A stretch of 64,000 bases of DNA from Alteromonadaceae bacterium XY-R5. Lineage in GTDB: Bacteria > Pseudomonadota > Gammaproteobacteria > Enterobacterales > Alteromonadaceae. A program made the position numbers and the translations under genes. Shown here piece after piece: positions 37,316 through 46,843 of the stretch. The notes below the pieces were generated by a model. The model did not search any database, was not told where the DNA came from, and saw only the letters and a list, made by a program, of their open reading frames with translations. The stretch lies in contig LXWE01000008.1 of the NCBI GenBank assembly GCA_001660395.1, positions 62,001 to 126,000 of the forward strand, written 5' to 3'. Positions within the stretch are counted from its first letter, which is position 1; every line of letters starts with the position of its first letter.

Positions 37316-37322
37316 ATGCCTG

Positions 37323-39224
37323 TTAATCGAGCTTAAACTGCTTCACTAAGTCTTCCAGTGACAGTGCCAGATTTTGCAATTCATCAGACAGCCTGGCATT
37401 GGCTTTGGCATCCGAGAGCATATCGGTGGCAACCATATGGATGGACTCAGTATTCTGGTTCATATCACTGGTGGCAGTGGTTTGCTCTTCTGCAGCCGTA
37501 GCGATATAACTGGCCATCTGGCTGATTTCATCAATGGCCTGAGCGATATCGGCAAAAGCACCCGCCAGGCTTTCTGCTTCCTGCACGCTGTTGCCTGCCA
37601 GTTTCTGACAGTTCTCCATGGCGCCGACAGCTGTGCCCGTTGAGGTTTGGAAGGTGGCCAGCATGTCGTTAATTTCCTGGGTGGATTTGTGGGTGCGCTG
37701 GGATAGCTCGCGTACCTCATCGGCTACCACTGCAAAGCCGCGGCCCTGTTCACCGGCGCGAGCAGCTTCGATCGCGGCATTGAGGGCCAGCAAGTTAGTT
37801 TGTTCGGCGATGGAGCTGATGGTGCCAACAATGCTGTTAATTTGTTGGCTTTGTTCGTCCAGTTGAGCGATTACCTTGGTGGTGCTTGCCACTTCTTTGG
37901 CCAGTTTATTGATAGATTCGCGCACCTGTTGTGAGAATTCGCGACCACTGCTGGTTATGCCGACGGTATTTTTGGCGGCTGTGTCGGCCATTTCCGCATT
38001 CGAGGCGATTTCCTGAGTGGCTGCGGTCATTTCTGTTACCGCTGTGGCAACCATAGTCACATCACTTTCCTGAGACTGAGATTTTTGCGCCGAGCGATTG
38101 GCCGAGTCAGAGGATTGTGCTGCGAACATCAGTAATTTTTGCGTGGTATCAGATACCTGTTTGAGTAGGTCCTGCAACTGACCCACAAAGGCGTTAAAGT
38201 TAGTCGCCAGCATGCCCACTTCATCCTGACTGCTTGCATCGATGCGGCGGGTTAAATCACCACCACCTTTGGCAATTTCGGCCAGGGCATCGGACACCCG
38301 GACTAAATTACTGAGCAACTGCCTGATCAGCGGGAAGAGTATGGCGATGGCAATTGCGGTGAGGACAAGTGCCGCGACGATCTGGAACAGGGTTAACTGG
38401 CGCAACGACGCCATCAGTACGTTTTCTTTGCCAGCCATCACGAAATACCACTGGGTAAGTTCCACCGGTGAGACATTGACCAGATACGCGGTATTATCGA
38501 AATCAAACTGACCCAGTTCATTATTTCGGGCCAGCGTCATGACATCGGCAGCAGAGAGGGTCGAATTTAAACTGCTTAACGGCTGGTTACGGAATTTTTC
38601 GCTGGGATGGGAAATGATGACACCATCCTTAGACATTAAAAAACCAAAGCCATCACCGGGAATGTTCATCTTCTCAATTAGCTGATTAATGTCATTCAGG
38701 CCGACGACCGAGTTCATTACGCCGACAGCTACGCCCTGACGATCGACACGGCGATAGAACGAAATAATAAGTTCGCCCGAGACTTTGCTGATAAAGGGAT
38801 CGGTAATGCCGACCTGAGTCGAATTCATACCTTGTTTAAACCAGGGGCGCACACGGGCATCAATCACGCTTGGCGGGTTAATCACCCGGGTCGGGCCCAT
38901 GTAAATGGAACCATCTGTGTTACCAAACGCGGTATCGATAAAACCACCAGAAGTTTGGCCCTGATTCAGGCTGTCAAAATAACTCTGATCATCACGGGTC
39001 TGAGAAAAGATTTCGGCCATGCCATTCACGGAATCTACCTTGCTCTCTAGCCAGCCGCGGATCACTTCAGTGTTTGCGTGGGCAAAATTCCTGTTGGCGT
39101 GGGTAAGGGATTGCAGCATTTCTGTTCTGACTTTGGTGTATGAGATGAATGTCAGGGTGGCAGCAATCAGAAATATCAGAATACAGACAGACGTGATAAT
39201 TTTCGCACGAAGAGATAAATTCAT
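37323..39224 (-). CDS. Methyl-accepting chemotaxis protein with double Cache sensor
   Basis: Transmembrane chemoreceptor, 633 residues. TM1 is about 9-30, then a periplasmic dCache_1 sensor (about 35-265; [18 protein letters not shown] and YFVMAGKEN are typical), TM2 about 275-297, a HAMP domain to about 355, and the cytoplasmic signalling coiled coil. The conserved tip is [20 protein letters not shown], near residue 475. There is no C-terminal pentapeptide tether for CheR. dCache receptors often bind amino acids or related small ligands; the ligand here is not known. Stands alone. Confidence 0.93.
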   Translation of the reverse strand: MNLSLRAKIITSVCILIFLIAATLTFISYTKVRTEMLQSLTHANRNFAHANTEVIRGWLESKVDSVNGMAEIFSQTRDDQSYFDSLNQGQTSGGFIDTAFGNTDGSIYMGPTRVINPPSVIDARVRPWFKQGMNSTQVGITDPFISKVSGELIISFYRRVDRQGVAVGVMNSVVGLNDINQLIEKMNIPGDGFGFLMSKDGVIISHPSEKFRNQPLSSLNSTLSAADVMTLARNNELGQFDFDNTAYLVNVSPVELTQWYFVMAGKENVLMASLRQLTLFQIVAALVLTAIAIAILFPLIRQLLSNLVRVSDALAEIAKGGGDLTRRIDASSQDEVGMLATNFNAFVGQLQDLLKQVSDTTQKLLMFAAQSSDSANRSAQKSQSQESDVTMVATAVTEMTAATQEIASNAEMADTAAKNTVGITSSGREFSQQVRESINKLAKEVASTTKVIAQLDEQSQQINSIVGTISSIAEQTNLLALNAAIEAARAGEQGRGFAVVADEVRELSQRTHKSTQEINDMLATFQTSTGTAVGAMENCQKLAGNSVQEAESLAGAFADIAQAIDEISQMASYIATAAEEQTTATSDMNQNTESIHMVATDMLSDAKANARLSDELQNLALSLEDLVKQFKLD

Positions 39225-39404
39225 ATGGCGTAGTGGGTCCGGTTAGTGTGTTTCAAGTATAGATGATATAAAACAAATGATTACAAACCATTAACAGATC
39301 ATGAATTAGCGTATTCGATTTTCTTGGTGAGTATTATTTACCAATAAATTTAGCCTGATTTCGCACTTTGGCAGTGCGATGACATCATTCCAACAGGAGC
39401 GTTT

Positions 39405-39914
39405 ATGCATTGCCCTCAGTGCGGAGTGCAGCAGTTTGGCGTGCACCAGAACCATGAGTATCGCTGCCAGCAGTGTGGCTTTACCTATTTTCATAATGTG
39501 GCTGCTGCGGTGGCGGCTATTATTCGTTGCGGAGATGAGATTCTGCTAACCACCCGGGCCCAGGATCCGGGCAAGGGGCGGTTAGATCTGCCAGGAGGAT
39601 TTGTCGATCCCGGCGAAAGTGCGGAGCAGGCACTGATTCGCGAGCTGCAGGAAGAATTGCAATTAACCATTGAAGTGTCACAGTTGCGCTACTTTGCTTC
39701 ACAACCCAATGTCTATCGTTATAAAGAGGTGAGTTATTTCACTCAGGATTTGGGATTTGAGGTGTGCCTAGAGCAAAAGCCTCAACTTAACCTGCAGCTG
39801 GAAGAGTTGCAGGGGGTTCAGTGGCATGAAATTGCCACGTTGGATTTACATCAGCTCGGCTTTGGCTCCATTCGAAAGTTGCTGGAACAGTACCAGCAGC
39901 AATGTGCCGGATAA
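39405..39914 (+). CDS. Nudix hydrolase with zinc ribbon
   Basis: 169 residues. The N-terminal zinc ribbon MHCPQCGVQQFG...CQQCGF is followed by a Nudix domain whose box reads GGFVDPGESAEQALIRELQEEL (core GESAEQALIRELQEEL), keeping the metal-binding REXXEE. The ribbon resembles that of NudC-type NADH pyrophosphatases, but the protein is much shorter than NudC. AGGAG five bases before ATG 39405 fixes the start. The substrate (a nucleoside diphosphate derivative) cannot be read from sequence. Confidence 0.88.
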   Translation: MHCPQCGVQQFGVHQNHEYRCQQCGFTYFHNVAAAVAAIIRCGDEILLTTRAQDPGKGRLDLPGGFVDPGESAEQALIRELQEELQLTIEVSQLRYFASQPNVYRYKEVSYFTQDLGFEVCLEQKPQLNLQLEELQGVQWHEIATLDLHQLGFGSIRKLLEQYQQQCAG

Positions 39915-39926
39915 AGAAGCAGCAAG

Positions 39927-39953
39927 AAAAGGCGGTATTGCACCGCCTTTTTG
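39927..39953. terminator. Terminator between the Nudix gene and proA
   Basis: AAAAGGCGGT / ACCGCCTTTT hairpin with a five-base loop and A and T runs on both sides, between convergent genes. Confidence 0.88.
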
Positions 39954-39959
39954 ATGGCA

Positions 39960-41207
39960 TCAGGCCCTTACCTGACCTTCGCCTGTGACCAGGAATTTCT
40001 CTGTGGTCAAAGATTCCAGCCCCATCGGCCCATAAGCATGCAGCTTGGTGGTGGCAATGCCAATTTCTGCACCCAGGCCCAGCTGGGCACCATCCGAGAA
40101 CCGGGATGAAGCGTTAACCATCACTACTGCGGCGTCGACCGCACGCTGGAAGCGCTTGGCCGCCAGTTGGTTTTCGGTACAAATCACTTCGGTATGGTTG
40201 CTGCCAAAGCGCTGAATATGGCGCAGAGCCTGCTCCATCGAATCGACTATGCGCACCGCAATTTCCAAATCCAGATACTCTTCACCAAAGTCATTTTCAT
40301 TCAGCACTTTGGCGTCATCGAAATAGCGCATGGCACGCTCACAGGCATTAATCTTCACTCTGTGTTCGGCCAGCGCCGCATTGGCCATGGTGAGAAACTC
40401 TTTGGCGACTTTGCGGTGCACGAGCAGGCCTTCAAGGGCATTACACACGCCGGTACGCTGGGTTTTACCATTTACCAGTAATCCCAACGCTTTTTCGAGG
40501 TCGGCGTCTTTATCCACGTACAGGTGACAAACGCCCTTAAAGTGTTGGATCACAGGAACTTTACTGTTATCAGTGACGAACTGAATTAAGCCTTCTCCGC
40601 CGCGGGGAATAATCAAGTCGATGGTCTCGGTTTGTTCCATCAGTTCCATCAATAAGCCGCGATCCGGTTCAGGTACGACGGAAATAAGTGCCTTGGGCAA
40701 CTCATGCTGTTCCAGTACCTGATGCAATACCTTGGCGATAGCCAGGCTTGATTCCAGCGCTTCTTTACCACCGCGTAATATCACCCCGTTACCGGATTTA
40801 AAACACAAGGCGCCAGCATCGGCGGTGACATTGGGACGCGCTTCGTAAATCATACATATCACCCCTAACGGCACCCGCATTTTCTGGATTTGGATACCGT
40901 TGGGACGTTCACCTAAATCCCGTAGTTCACCTACCGGATCTGCCAGCTCAGCAATGGCTGCAACACCATCGGCCATGGAAAGAATACGTTCCTCATTCAG
41001 GGTTAGCCGGTCAATCATGGCGTAGGATGGCTGCATCTGTCGGAATTGCGCCAAATCGCGCTGATTGGCTTCCAGAATGGGCTGGATGTTGTCGCGCAGT
41101 GCCTGTGCCATATCCTTCAAGACTTTGTTTTTCTTGGCGGTAGATACCAGCGCCAGGATCTGGGCGGCCTCTGCCGCCTCAATTGAAATCTGTTCGATAA
41201 TACTCAT
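39960..41207 (-). CDS. proA: Gamma-glutamyl phosphate reductase
   Basis: Second enzyme of proline synthesis, NADPH-dependent reduction of glutamyl phosphate to the semialdehyde. 415 residues. The catalytic cysteine is in KTQRTGVCNALEGLLVH near residue 255; LGVICMIYEARPNVTADAGALC is the cofactor-binding segment (short form: MIYEARPNVTADA), and the signature VNASSRFSDGAQLGLGAEIGI, here cited as SSRFSDGAQLGLGAEIG, is near 365. The start overlaps the proB stop as ATGA, so translation is coupled to proB. Last gene of the putP-proB-proA run. Confidence 0.97.
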   Translation of the reverse strand: MSIIEQISIEAAEAAQILALVSTAKKNKVLKDMAQALRDNIQPILEANQRDLAQFRQMQPSYAMIDRLTLNEERILSMADGVAAIAELADPVGELRDLGERPNGIQIQKMRVPLGVICMIYEARPNVTADAGALCFKSGNGVILRGGKEALESSLAIAKVLHQVLEQHELPKALISVVPEPDRGLLMELMEQTETIDLIIPRGGEGLIQFVTDNSKVPVIQHFKGVCHLYVDKDADLEKALGLLVNGKTQRTGVCNALEGLLVHRKVAKEFLTMANAALAEHRVKINACERAMRYFDDAKVLNENDFGEEYLDLEIAVRIVDSMEQALRHIQRFGSNHTEVICTENQLAAKRFQRAVDAAVVMVNASSRFSDGAQLGLGAEIGIATTKLHAYGPMGLESLTTEKFLVTGEGQVRA

Positions 41208-42313
41208 TTTTTCTCCAAAGGGGCGTAGTCATCGGCAGATATGATTGGCCCGGTACGATGCTGAAACTCGCTGACGAAGGCCTCGTCATCTTGTTCGGCA
41301 ATAAAATTTAATAAACAACTGCTGTAATTGGATTTGGCCTTAGCAACCTTAGTGCCGTCGTCGGTGACCAACAAAATGGTATCGCCGACGGTAAAGTCGC
41401 CATGCACTTCCTTGATTTCGTCACTGGTTAAATGCAACTGACCACCGGCATCGGGACTTGGCACATCGCCGCTGATCACCACTTCTCCTTGCGCCTTTGA
41501 GGTATGGGTCATCCAGTGCAGCTTTTCCTGCATAGGGCTGTCGTAGGGTTGAAACTGCGTGCCAGGGTTCTTGCCTTCAAGCAGCAGGTTAAAGCTACTT
41601 TCCTTAAAGCCATTGACGATAAAGGTCGTGATGCCGTGGGATGTAGCCTTTTCGGCGGCCTGAATTTTGGTGCGCATCCCACCGGTGCCCACATCGCTGG
41701 TGGCACCACCGGCCATGGCATAAATGCTGGCATCAATATCTGCTACCCAGGAAATCAGCTTGGCATCAGGATGCAGGTTGGGGTTTTGGTCGTATAAGCC
41801 GTCTACGTCGGAGCAGATAATCAGGCTGTCAGCGTCGGCTGCTGCGGCAACCATGGCCGACAGATTATCGTTGTCTCCGACCTTGAGAGCATCTGTGGTG
41901 ACGGTATCGTTTTCGTTAATAATGGGCAGTATGTTGTTGTCCAGTAACGAAAAAATCGTGTCGCGAATACTGACGTAACGTTCACGATCCCGCAGATCAC
42001 CATGGGTCAGCAATATTTGCGCGGTGGGAAAGTCGAAGAAACGGTCCCAGGTAGCCATCATCTCTGTCTGACCTGCTGCGGCCATGGCTTTTTTGATTTT
42101 GATCGACTTGTTGTCATGGTCCGGAAACAGGTGCGCGCCGGCAGCCACTGAGCCGGACGATACCAGAATGACCTGGATCCCCTGCGCCCGGCAACGTACT
42201 ACAAACTGGGCAATGGCCAGTAAGTAGCGAGAGCTGCAGCCTTGTTTCTCTGGTGCGATCAGGGCGCTACCAATTTTGACAACCACGCGTTGCCACGGAA
42301 AAGTGTTTTGCAT
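41204..42313 (-). CDS. proB: Glutamate 5-kinase
   Basis: First, feedback-inhibited enzyme of proline synthesis. 369 residues: an amino-acid kinase domain (VVKIGSALIA at the start, VSSGSVAAG near 50, FGxN-type INENDTVTT near 148) and a C-terminal PUA domain (about 280-369). AGGAG six bases before the ATG. It is 11 bp downstream of putP, so uptake and synthesis of proline appear to share a transcript. The complete kinase domain suggests normal proline inhibition. Confidence 0.97.
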   Translation of the reverse strand: MQNTFPWQRVVVKIGSALIAPEKQGCSSRYLLAIAQFVVRCRAQGIQVILVSSGSVAAGAHLFPDHDNKSIKIKKAMAAAGQTEMMATWDRFFDFPTAQILLTHGDLRDRERYVSIRDTIFSLLDNNILPIINENDTVTTDALKVGDNDNLSAMVAAAADADSLIICSDVDGLYDQNPNLHPDAKLISWVADIDASIYAMAGGATSDVGTGGMRTKIQAAEKATSHGITTFIVNGFKESSFNLLLEGKNPGTQFQPYDSPMQEKLHWMTHTSKAQGEVVISGDVPSPDAGGQLHLTSDEIKEVHGDFTVGDTILLVTDDGTKVAKAKSNYSSCLLNFIAEQDDEAFVSEFQHRTGPIISADDYAPLEKK

Positions 42314-42324
42314 AGGTAGCTCCT

Positions 42325-43821
42325 TTAATTGGCGGCGTGTAGCTGATGTTTTGCTTCAGCAAAAGTTTGCTGAACTGCTTGTGAAGGGGCCTTATCCCAC
42401 AGGCTGACCAAATACAGAGTCAGGCTAGATACGATAAAGCCGGGCACTATCTCATACAGCTCAGAGCTCAGGGTGTTACCGTCTGCAAGCACAGGCGCAT
42501 AGATCCAAAACAGCACGGTTGCTGCGCCGGCAATGACACCCGCCATGGCGCCTTTGTGGGTCATGTTTGGCCAGAGTAAACTGAACAGTACCAGCGGCCC
42601 GAATGCGGCCCCGAATCCGGCCCAGGCATTACTCACCAGTGACAAAATGCTGTTAGAACGATCAAAGGCCAGCAGCAATGCCACCAGGGCGACACTAAAC
42701 ACACCGACGCGACCGAGAAGTACCATCTTTTGCGGCGGGATATCCTGTTTTGCCCAGGCGCGATAGAGATCTTCGGTAAGCGAACTGGATGACACCAACA
42801 ACTGCGACGAGATGGTACTCATGATGGCAGCGAGAATAGCTGCCATTAGGAAGCCGGTGATTAACGGGTGAAACAGTATTTGGCTAAAGAGTACAAATAT
42901 GGTTTCAGGATCGGCAATGCTGCGATCAAACTTATTCATCCAGGCCACGCCCACCAGGCCTGTACTTAACGCGCCTATGATGGTGACTGTCATCCAGCCC
43001 ATACCAATGTTGCGGGCAATGGGAATGTCTTTCACCGAACGAATTGCCATAAAGCGCACGATAATATGGGGCTGGCCAAAATAGCCCAGCCCCCAGGCGA
43101 GGCTGGACACCAGTCCTAGCACTGTCAGATGTTCGAGGGATGCGCTAAAGCCAGTGATGGTCTGGCTGGCCTGACGCATTAGTTCGTCGGCACTATTGAA
43201 CTGCTGATAAGCAACAATGGGCACCAGGATCAAAGCAACGAACATAATGCAGCCCTGGACAAAGTCGGTCATGCTGACGGCTAAAAAGCCACCCAATAAG
43301 GTATATGCTACTACCACTGAGACAGTGATGATGAGCCCCAGGCTGTAGTCCAGATGAAAGGCCGATTCGAACAGTTTGCCCCCGGCCACCAGGCCTGCCG
43401 ATGTATATAAAGTGAAAAAGACAATAATGACGATGGCAGACACCATGCGCAGAGGGCTGTTACGCATGCCAAAGCGCTTGGCAAAGTAATCGGGAATGGT
43501 CAGAGCATCATCGGCGAGCTGGGTATAGACCCGCAGGCGCGGGGCCACCAAAAGATAGTTGGCCAGGGCTCCCAGCAATAAGCCCAGTGCAATCCACAGG
43601 GTATCGTACCCCATGGTGAACATGGCCCCGGGTAAACCCATCAGCATCCAGCCACTCATATCCGAGGCACCGGCCGAAAGCGCCGTTACCTGCGGACTCA
43701 CATTACGGCCGCCGAGAATATAACCTGAGATATCATCGGTGGAATTGCGGTAAGCAAACACACCAATAGCGAGCATGGCAACAAAATAGATGCCAAGGGA
43801 AACATAGCTTGTGTAATCCAT
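42325..43821 (-). CDS. putP: Sodium/proline symporter PutP
   Basis: Solute:sodium symporter (SSS) family, 498 residues with about 13 transmembrane helices. LSAGASDMSGWMLMGLPGA (residue 48-66) holds the Na+ and proline-binding region of TM2 typical of PutP. The family also includes pantothenate and acetate symporters, but ASDMSGW is the PutP pattern. It lies between a small membrane-protein gene (7 bp upstream) and proB (11 bp downstream). In many bacteria putP is paired with the degradative putA; here it is with the synthetic genes, consistent with osmoprotection. Confidence 0.92.
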   Translation of the reverse strand: MDYTSYVSLGIYFVAMLAIGVFAYRNSTDDISGYILGGRNVSPQVTALSAGASDMSGWMLMGLPGAMFTMGYDTLWIALGLLLGALANYLLVAPRLRVYTQLADDALTIPDYFAKRFGMRNSPLRMVSAIVIIVFFTLYTSAGLVAGGKLFESAFHLDYSLGLIITVSVVVAYTLLGGFLAVSMTDFVQGCIMFVALILVPIVAYQQFNSADELMRQASQTITGFSASLEHLTVLGLVSSLAWGLGYFGQPHIIVRFMAIRSVKDIPIARNIGMGWMTVTIIGALSTGLVGVAWMNKFDRSIADPETIFVLFSQILFHPLITGFLMAAILAAIMSTISSQLLVSSSSLTEDLYRAWAKQDIPPQKMVLLGRVGVFSVALVALLLAFDRSNSILSLVSNAWAGFGAAFGPLVLFSLLWPNMTHKGAMAGVIAGAATVLFWIYAPVLADGNTLSSELYEIVPGFIVSSLTLYLVSLWDKAPSQAVQQTFAEAKHQLHAAN

Positions 43822-43828
43822 AACGAAC

Positions 43829-44041
43829 TTAGTGATGCAGCTGTAATGGTGAACGAAGCAGTTGGCCTTTGTGTGGCGCAGATGGGGTGCCGGTTGCTTT
43901 GGCGCTGAACAGGCATTTGTGTAGTTTCATAAATAGCATGGGCACCACATAGCTGCCCAGGAGCAAGGCTAAACAAACCCGGCCGAGCAGGGGGGAGTCG
44001 TGGCCTTGAGTGTGCTTTAGCTGATTTTCTTCTGAATCCAT
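43829..44041 (-). CDS. Small single-helix membrane protein upstream of putP
   Basis: 70 residues from ATG 44041, with GGAGGA eight bases upstream, an excellent ribosome-binding site. An alternative frame that begins at that site is a shadow. One transmembrane segment (about 21-40, CLALLLGSYVVPMLFM) is followed by a basic tail rich in Lys, His and Leu. The stop is 7 bp before putP. Some SSS transporters have small partners encoded just upstream (YhdT before PanF), so an accessory role for PutP is possible. I recognise no family. Confidence 0.65.
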   Translation of the reverse strand: MDSEENQLKHTQGHDSPLLGRVCLALLLGSYVVPMLFMKLHKCLFSAKATGTPSAPHKGQLLRSPLQLHH

Positions 44042-44350
44042 CAGGATATTCCTCCACATTAGTTAAGATTTACATTCATGTCTAATAGTTAGAATACTAA
44101 TTATATTATTCGTGTTTTTGAGCAATAGATCAACACTTGTCTTGTTTTTACTGGTTTGTGCAGAGTGAATGTGACGTTTTATGTGCTATTTTAGCGTATT
44201 TGATTTTTTATTTTGTTTGAATTCGAATTGTGTTGAGGAGGGCGGTGGCGGTGGTTTTGACTCAACTCGTTAGGCATGATAGATACAGGAATTAGTAATC
44301 TGGATTTGAACTGAGCGAGCATTGTCTCTGTTCCTGCTTAGGAAACATTT
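44042..44350. other. Divergent regulatory region between the putP operon and a MarR gene
   Basis: 309 bp with no gene, strongly AT-rich (44060-44230), and expected to hold promoters in both directions. I see no clear MarR-type palindrome that I could defend. Confidence 0.5.
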
Positions 44351-44830
44351 GTGAAGAAATACGAGGAATTATTGGTATCGATGCGCAGAGTCATCCGTGC
44401 CATTGATATGTATTCCAAAAAATTGAGTAAAGAAAGTGGCCTAACCTCACCTCAACTTATTGTCTTGCAGGAAATTGGCATGACTCCAGGGATAATGGTG
44501 AAGCAGATTGCCGACAACATTAATCTGAGCTCGGCAACGGTCACCAGTATTTTGGATCGTCTGGAAAGTCGGGAATTGGTCGTACGCGAACGTTCATCTC
44601 AGGATAAACGTAAGGTCGGGGTATTTTTAACCGACACCGGACGCGACACCCTGGAAAGTTCGCCTAAGCCATTGCAGGCACATTTTATTCAGCGCTTTGA
44701 AGCACTGGAGCAATGGGAGCAAACCCAGTTGGTGGCGACCATGCAGCGTATTGCCAGCATGATGGATGCCGACAATATCGATGCCTCTCCCTTTCTGGAA
44801 GTGGGCCAAATTCGCAGTCAGCAGGATTAG
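44351..44830 (+). CDS. MarR-family transcriptional regulator
   Basis: 159 residues, winged helix: LTSPQLIVLQEIGMTPGIMVKQIADNINLSSATVTSILDRLESRELVVRERSSQDKRKV covers the wHTH, with the MarR signature at DRLESRELVVRERSSQDKR. GTG start with AGGA nine bases upstream. It is divergent from the putP-proBA operon, so that operon is a candidate target. Ectoine-cluster regulators (EctR) are MarR proteins tied to osmotic stress, but there is no proof of relation here. Confidence 0.88.
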   Translation: MKKYEELLVSMRRVIRAIDMYSKKLSKESGLTSPQLIVLQEIGMTPGIMVKQIADNINLSSATVTSILDRLESRELVVRERSSQDKRKVGVFLTDTGRDTLESSPKPLQAHFIQRFEALEQWEQTQLVATMQRIASMMDADNIDASPFLEVGQIRSQQD

Positions 44831-44835
44831 TGCTA

Positions 44836-44858
44836 CAGGCAGGCTTAAGCCTGCCTTG
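44836..44858. terminator. Hairpin between the MarR gene and the zntB-like gene
   Basis: Palindrome GGCAGGCTTAAGCCTGCC between two convergent genes. It is GC-rich but lacks a T-run, so it is a moderate call. Confidence 0.6.
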
Positions 44859-44866
44859 CTGCACGG

Positions 44867-45820
44867 TTAAACAAACTTCAGACGTCTGAACAGCAAATAT
44901 TCGACAACACCAATCACAGACATGGCCGCACAGAACCAGTAAAAGGCTTCTGCGTTTTCGGTGCCCGGCATACCGCCGATATTGATACCAAACAGACCGG
45001 TCAGAAACCCAAGCGGCAGAAAAATCCCAGCAACGACGGAGAGCATGTAGGTATTGCGGTTCATGCGCGTGTCATTCTGTTGCTGGCATTTTTCGCTGAT
45101 CAAATGCAACTGCGCCAGATAAAAATCAATCGATTCGCCGATACGCATAATCACATCTTTTTGATGGGCTAATGGCAATTGTAATGGGACAAAGTCATCC
45201 AGTTCAGCATTGGCGAAGGCTTCAAGCGCATAGCTTTGTGGTTTGAGGAATCGGTTGAGTTTTAACAGGCGTTTTTGCAATGCATTGAGCTGATTTTTTT
45301 GCTGGTTCGCGGTGCTGCCATCTTCACTGTCGAGATCTTCAATGGCCTGTTCGGTGGGTTCCAGCAAGTCGTCGATTTTCTCATGTACTCGTTCCAGAAT
45401 TGCCACCACCAACGCGGGCAAGGTTTTTGGGCCACGCCCTTCGATCAGCAGGTTGCGCACCTCGGATACCGCTTTGGATGAATGCTTACGAATACTGATC
45501 AAACGGCCATTCTGATACAACATGCGAATCGTGAGCATATCATCTGGCTGTTTGCCTTCATTCAGATTTACGCCGCGAATGATCAACAGAAAGCTGTTGT
45601 CATCCAGGCATTCAAAACGCGGGCGGGTATCTTCTGCCAGCAGGGCGGTGAGCACTTCCGAGGTAATGCCCTGATTCGCCAGCCATTCGCTCAACCCTTC
45701 ATGATTGCGATCGCAATGCAGCCAGACATTGCTTTGATTGCCGATGTCTGTGTGGGGCAATGTGCGTGCGCCATTTGTGTCGAACTGCCAGCTATCGAGA
45801 ATAAACGGCAAAGGTTGCAT
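44867..45820 (-). CDS. zntB: ZntB-like zinc transporter (CorA family)
   Basis: 317 residues: a large cytoplasmic N-domain (about 1-255) with a long coiled stalk (RVHEKIDDLLEPTEQAIEDLD), and two C-terminal transmembrane helices (about 262-282 and 290-310). The loop motif reads GINIGGMPG, the GIN form seen in ZntB proteins instead of the GMN of magnesium-type CorA. The family carries zinc; direction (uptake or efflux) has been debated. Upstream of it on the same strand is nothing within 40 bp except the htpX stop. Confidence 0.88.
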   Translation of the reverse strand: MQPLPFILDSWQFDTNGARTLPHTDIGNQSNVWLHCDRNHEGLSEWLANQGITSEVLTALLAEDTRPRFECLDDNSFLLIIRGVNLNEGKQPDDMLTIRMLYQNGRLISIRKHSSKAVSEVRNLLIEGRGPKTLPALVVAILERVHEKIDDLLEPTEQAIEDLDSEDGSTANQQKNQLNALQKRLLKLNRFLKPQSYALEAFANAELDDFVPLQLPLAHQKDVIMRIGESIDFYLAQLHLISEKCQQQNDTRMNRNTYMLSVVAGIFLPLGFLTGLFGINIGGMPGTENAEAFYWFCAAMSVIGVVEYLLFRRLKFV

Positions 45821-45858
45821 TTGCTGTCCTTAGGCGCATTGCCAAAATATATTAGGGT

Positions 45859-46731
45859 TTAACCCCGTTGCTGCAGGGCGTCTATGCGCTGCTGTAGCGG
45901 TGGGTGGCTTGAGAATAACGCATGAATACGGCCGGCGTTAATGGCCATGGCTGCCATTTCGTCTGGCATTTCGGCTTGTTGGCCTTGTTGCAGGCGTTTT
46001 AGGGCGGCAATCATTTTCTGACGGCCAGCCAACGACGCTCCACCGGCATCGGCACGGTATTCACGGTAGCGGGAGAACCACATCACGATCGCCGTGGCTA
46101 AAATGCCCAGTACCAGTTCTGCCAGCATCGACACGATCCAAAATGCCGGGCCGTGACCACGTTCCACCTTGAAGACCACGCGATCAACTACATGCCCAAT
46201 GACCCGTGACAGGAACACTACAAAAGTATTAGTAACGCCTTGTACTAAGGCGAGGGTGACCATATCGCCATTGGCAATGTGACTGATTTCGTGGCCGAGT
46301 ACGGCTTCTGCTTCGTCCTGGGTCATTTGTTCGAGCAGGCCTGTGCTGACGGCCACCAGTGCATCGTTTTTATTCCAGCCAGTGGCAAACGCGTTAACGG
46401 AAGGGTGCTGGAATATGCCGACCTCAGGCATTTTGATCCCCGCTAGCTGGGCTTGGCGGGCAACAGTTTGCAACAGCCACTGCTCGGTACTGTTACTAGG
46501 GCGTTCTATCACGTAGACGCCCATGCTGCGCTTGGCCATGAATTTAGACATCAGCAATGAAATGATAGAGCCGCTAAAGCCGATGACTGCCGCGTAAACC
46601 AAAGTGGCAGACAGATTCAGGTCGATACCGTTTTGATAGAGCAATCCCTCTATGCCGAGCAGGCGAAAGGTCAGACTAAGGAGTAATAAGATCGCCAGGT
46701 TAGTGGCAACGAACAAACCGATACGCAACAT
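45859..46731 (-). CDS. htpX: Membrane protease HtpX
   Basis: Zinc metalloprotease (M48B) of the inner membrane that helps clear damaged membrane proteins alongside FtsH. 290 residues with two N-terminal and two internal hydrophobic helices. The HEXXH site is GHEISHIANGD, near residue 143, with the third ligand Glu downstream in RYREYRADAGGA. AGGTG before the ATG. Divergent from the MFS gene. Confidence 0.97.
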   Translation of the reverse strand: MLRIGLFVATNLAILLLLSLTFRLLGIEGLLYQNGIDLNLSATLVYAAVIGFSGSIISLLMSKFMAKRSMGVYVIERPSNSTEQWLLQTVARQAQLAGIKMPEVGIFQHPSVNAFATGWNKNDALVAVSTGLLEQMTQDEAEAVLGHEISHIANGDMVTLALVQGVTNTFVVFLSRVIGHVVDRVVFKVERGHGPAFWIVSMLAELVLGILATAIVMWFSRYREYRADAGGASLAGRQKMIAALKRLQQGQQAEMPDEMAAMAINAGRIHALFSSHPPLQQRIDALQQRG

Positions 46732-46843
46732 AATTCACCTCAATAAGGTCAAACATGACACTGGGGTTGAAACTCAACCACTTTTACCTAATGTAATGAT
46801 TATCTGGCAAATCCCAAGTGGCAGAGCGGGGTATTTTCAGCAT

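Noticed and set aside
43698-44057. 119-codon minus-strand frame upstream of putP
   Set aside because: It overlaps both the small membrane gene and the putP start, and its ATG is formed by the Shine-Dalgarno of the small gene; the 70-residue frame is better supported.
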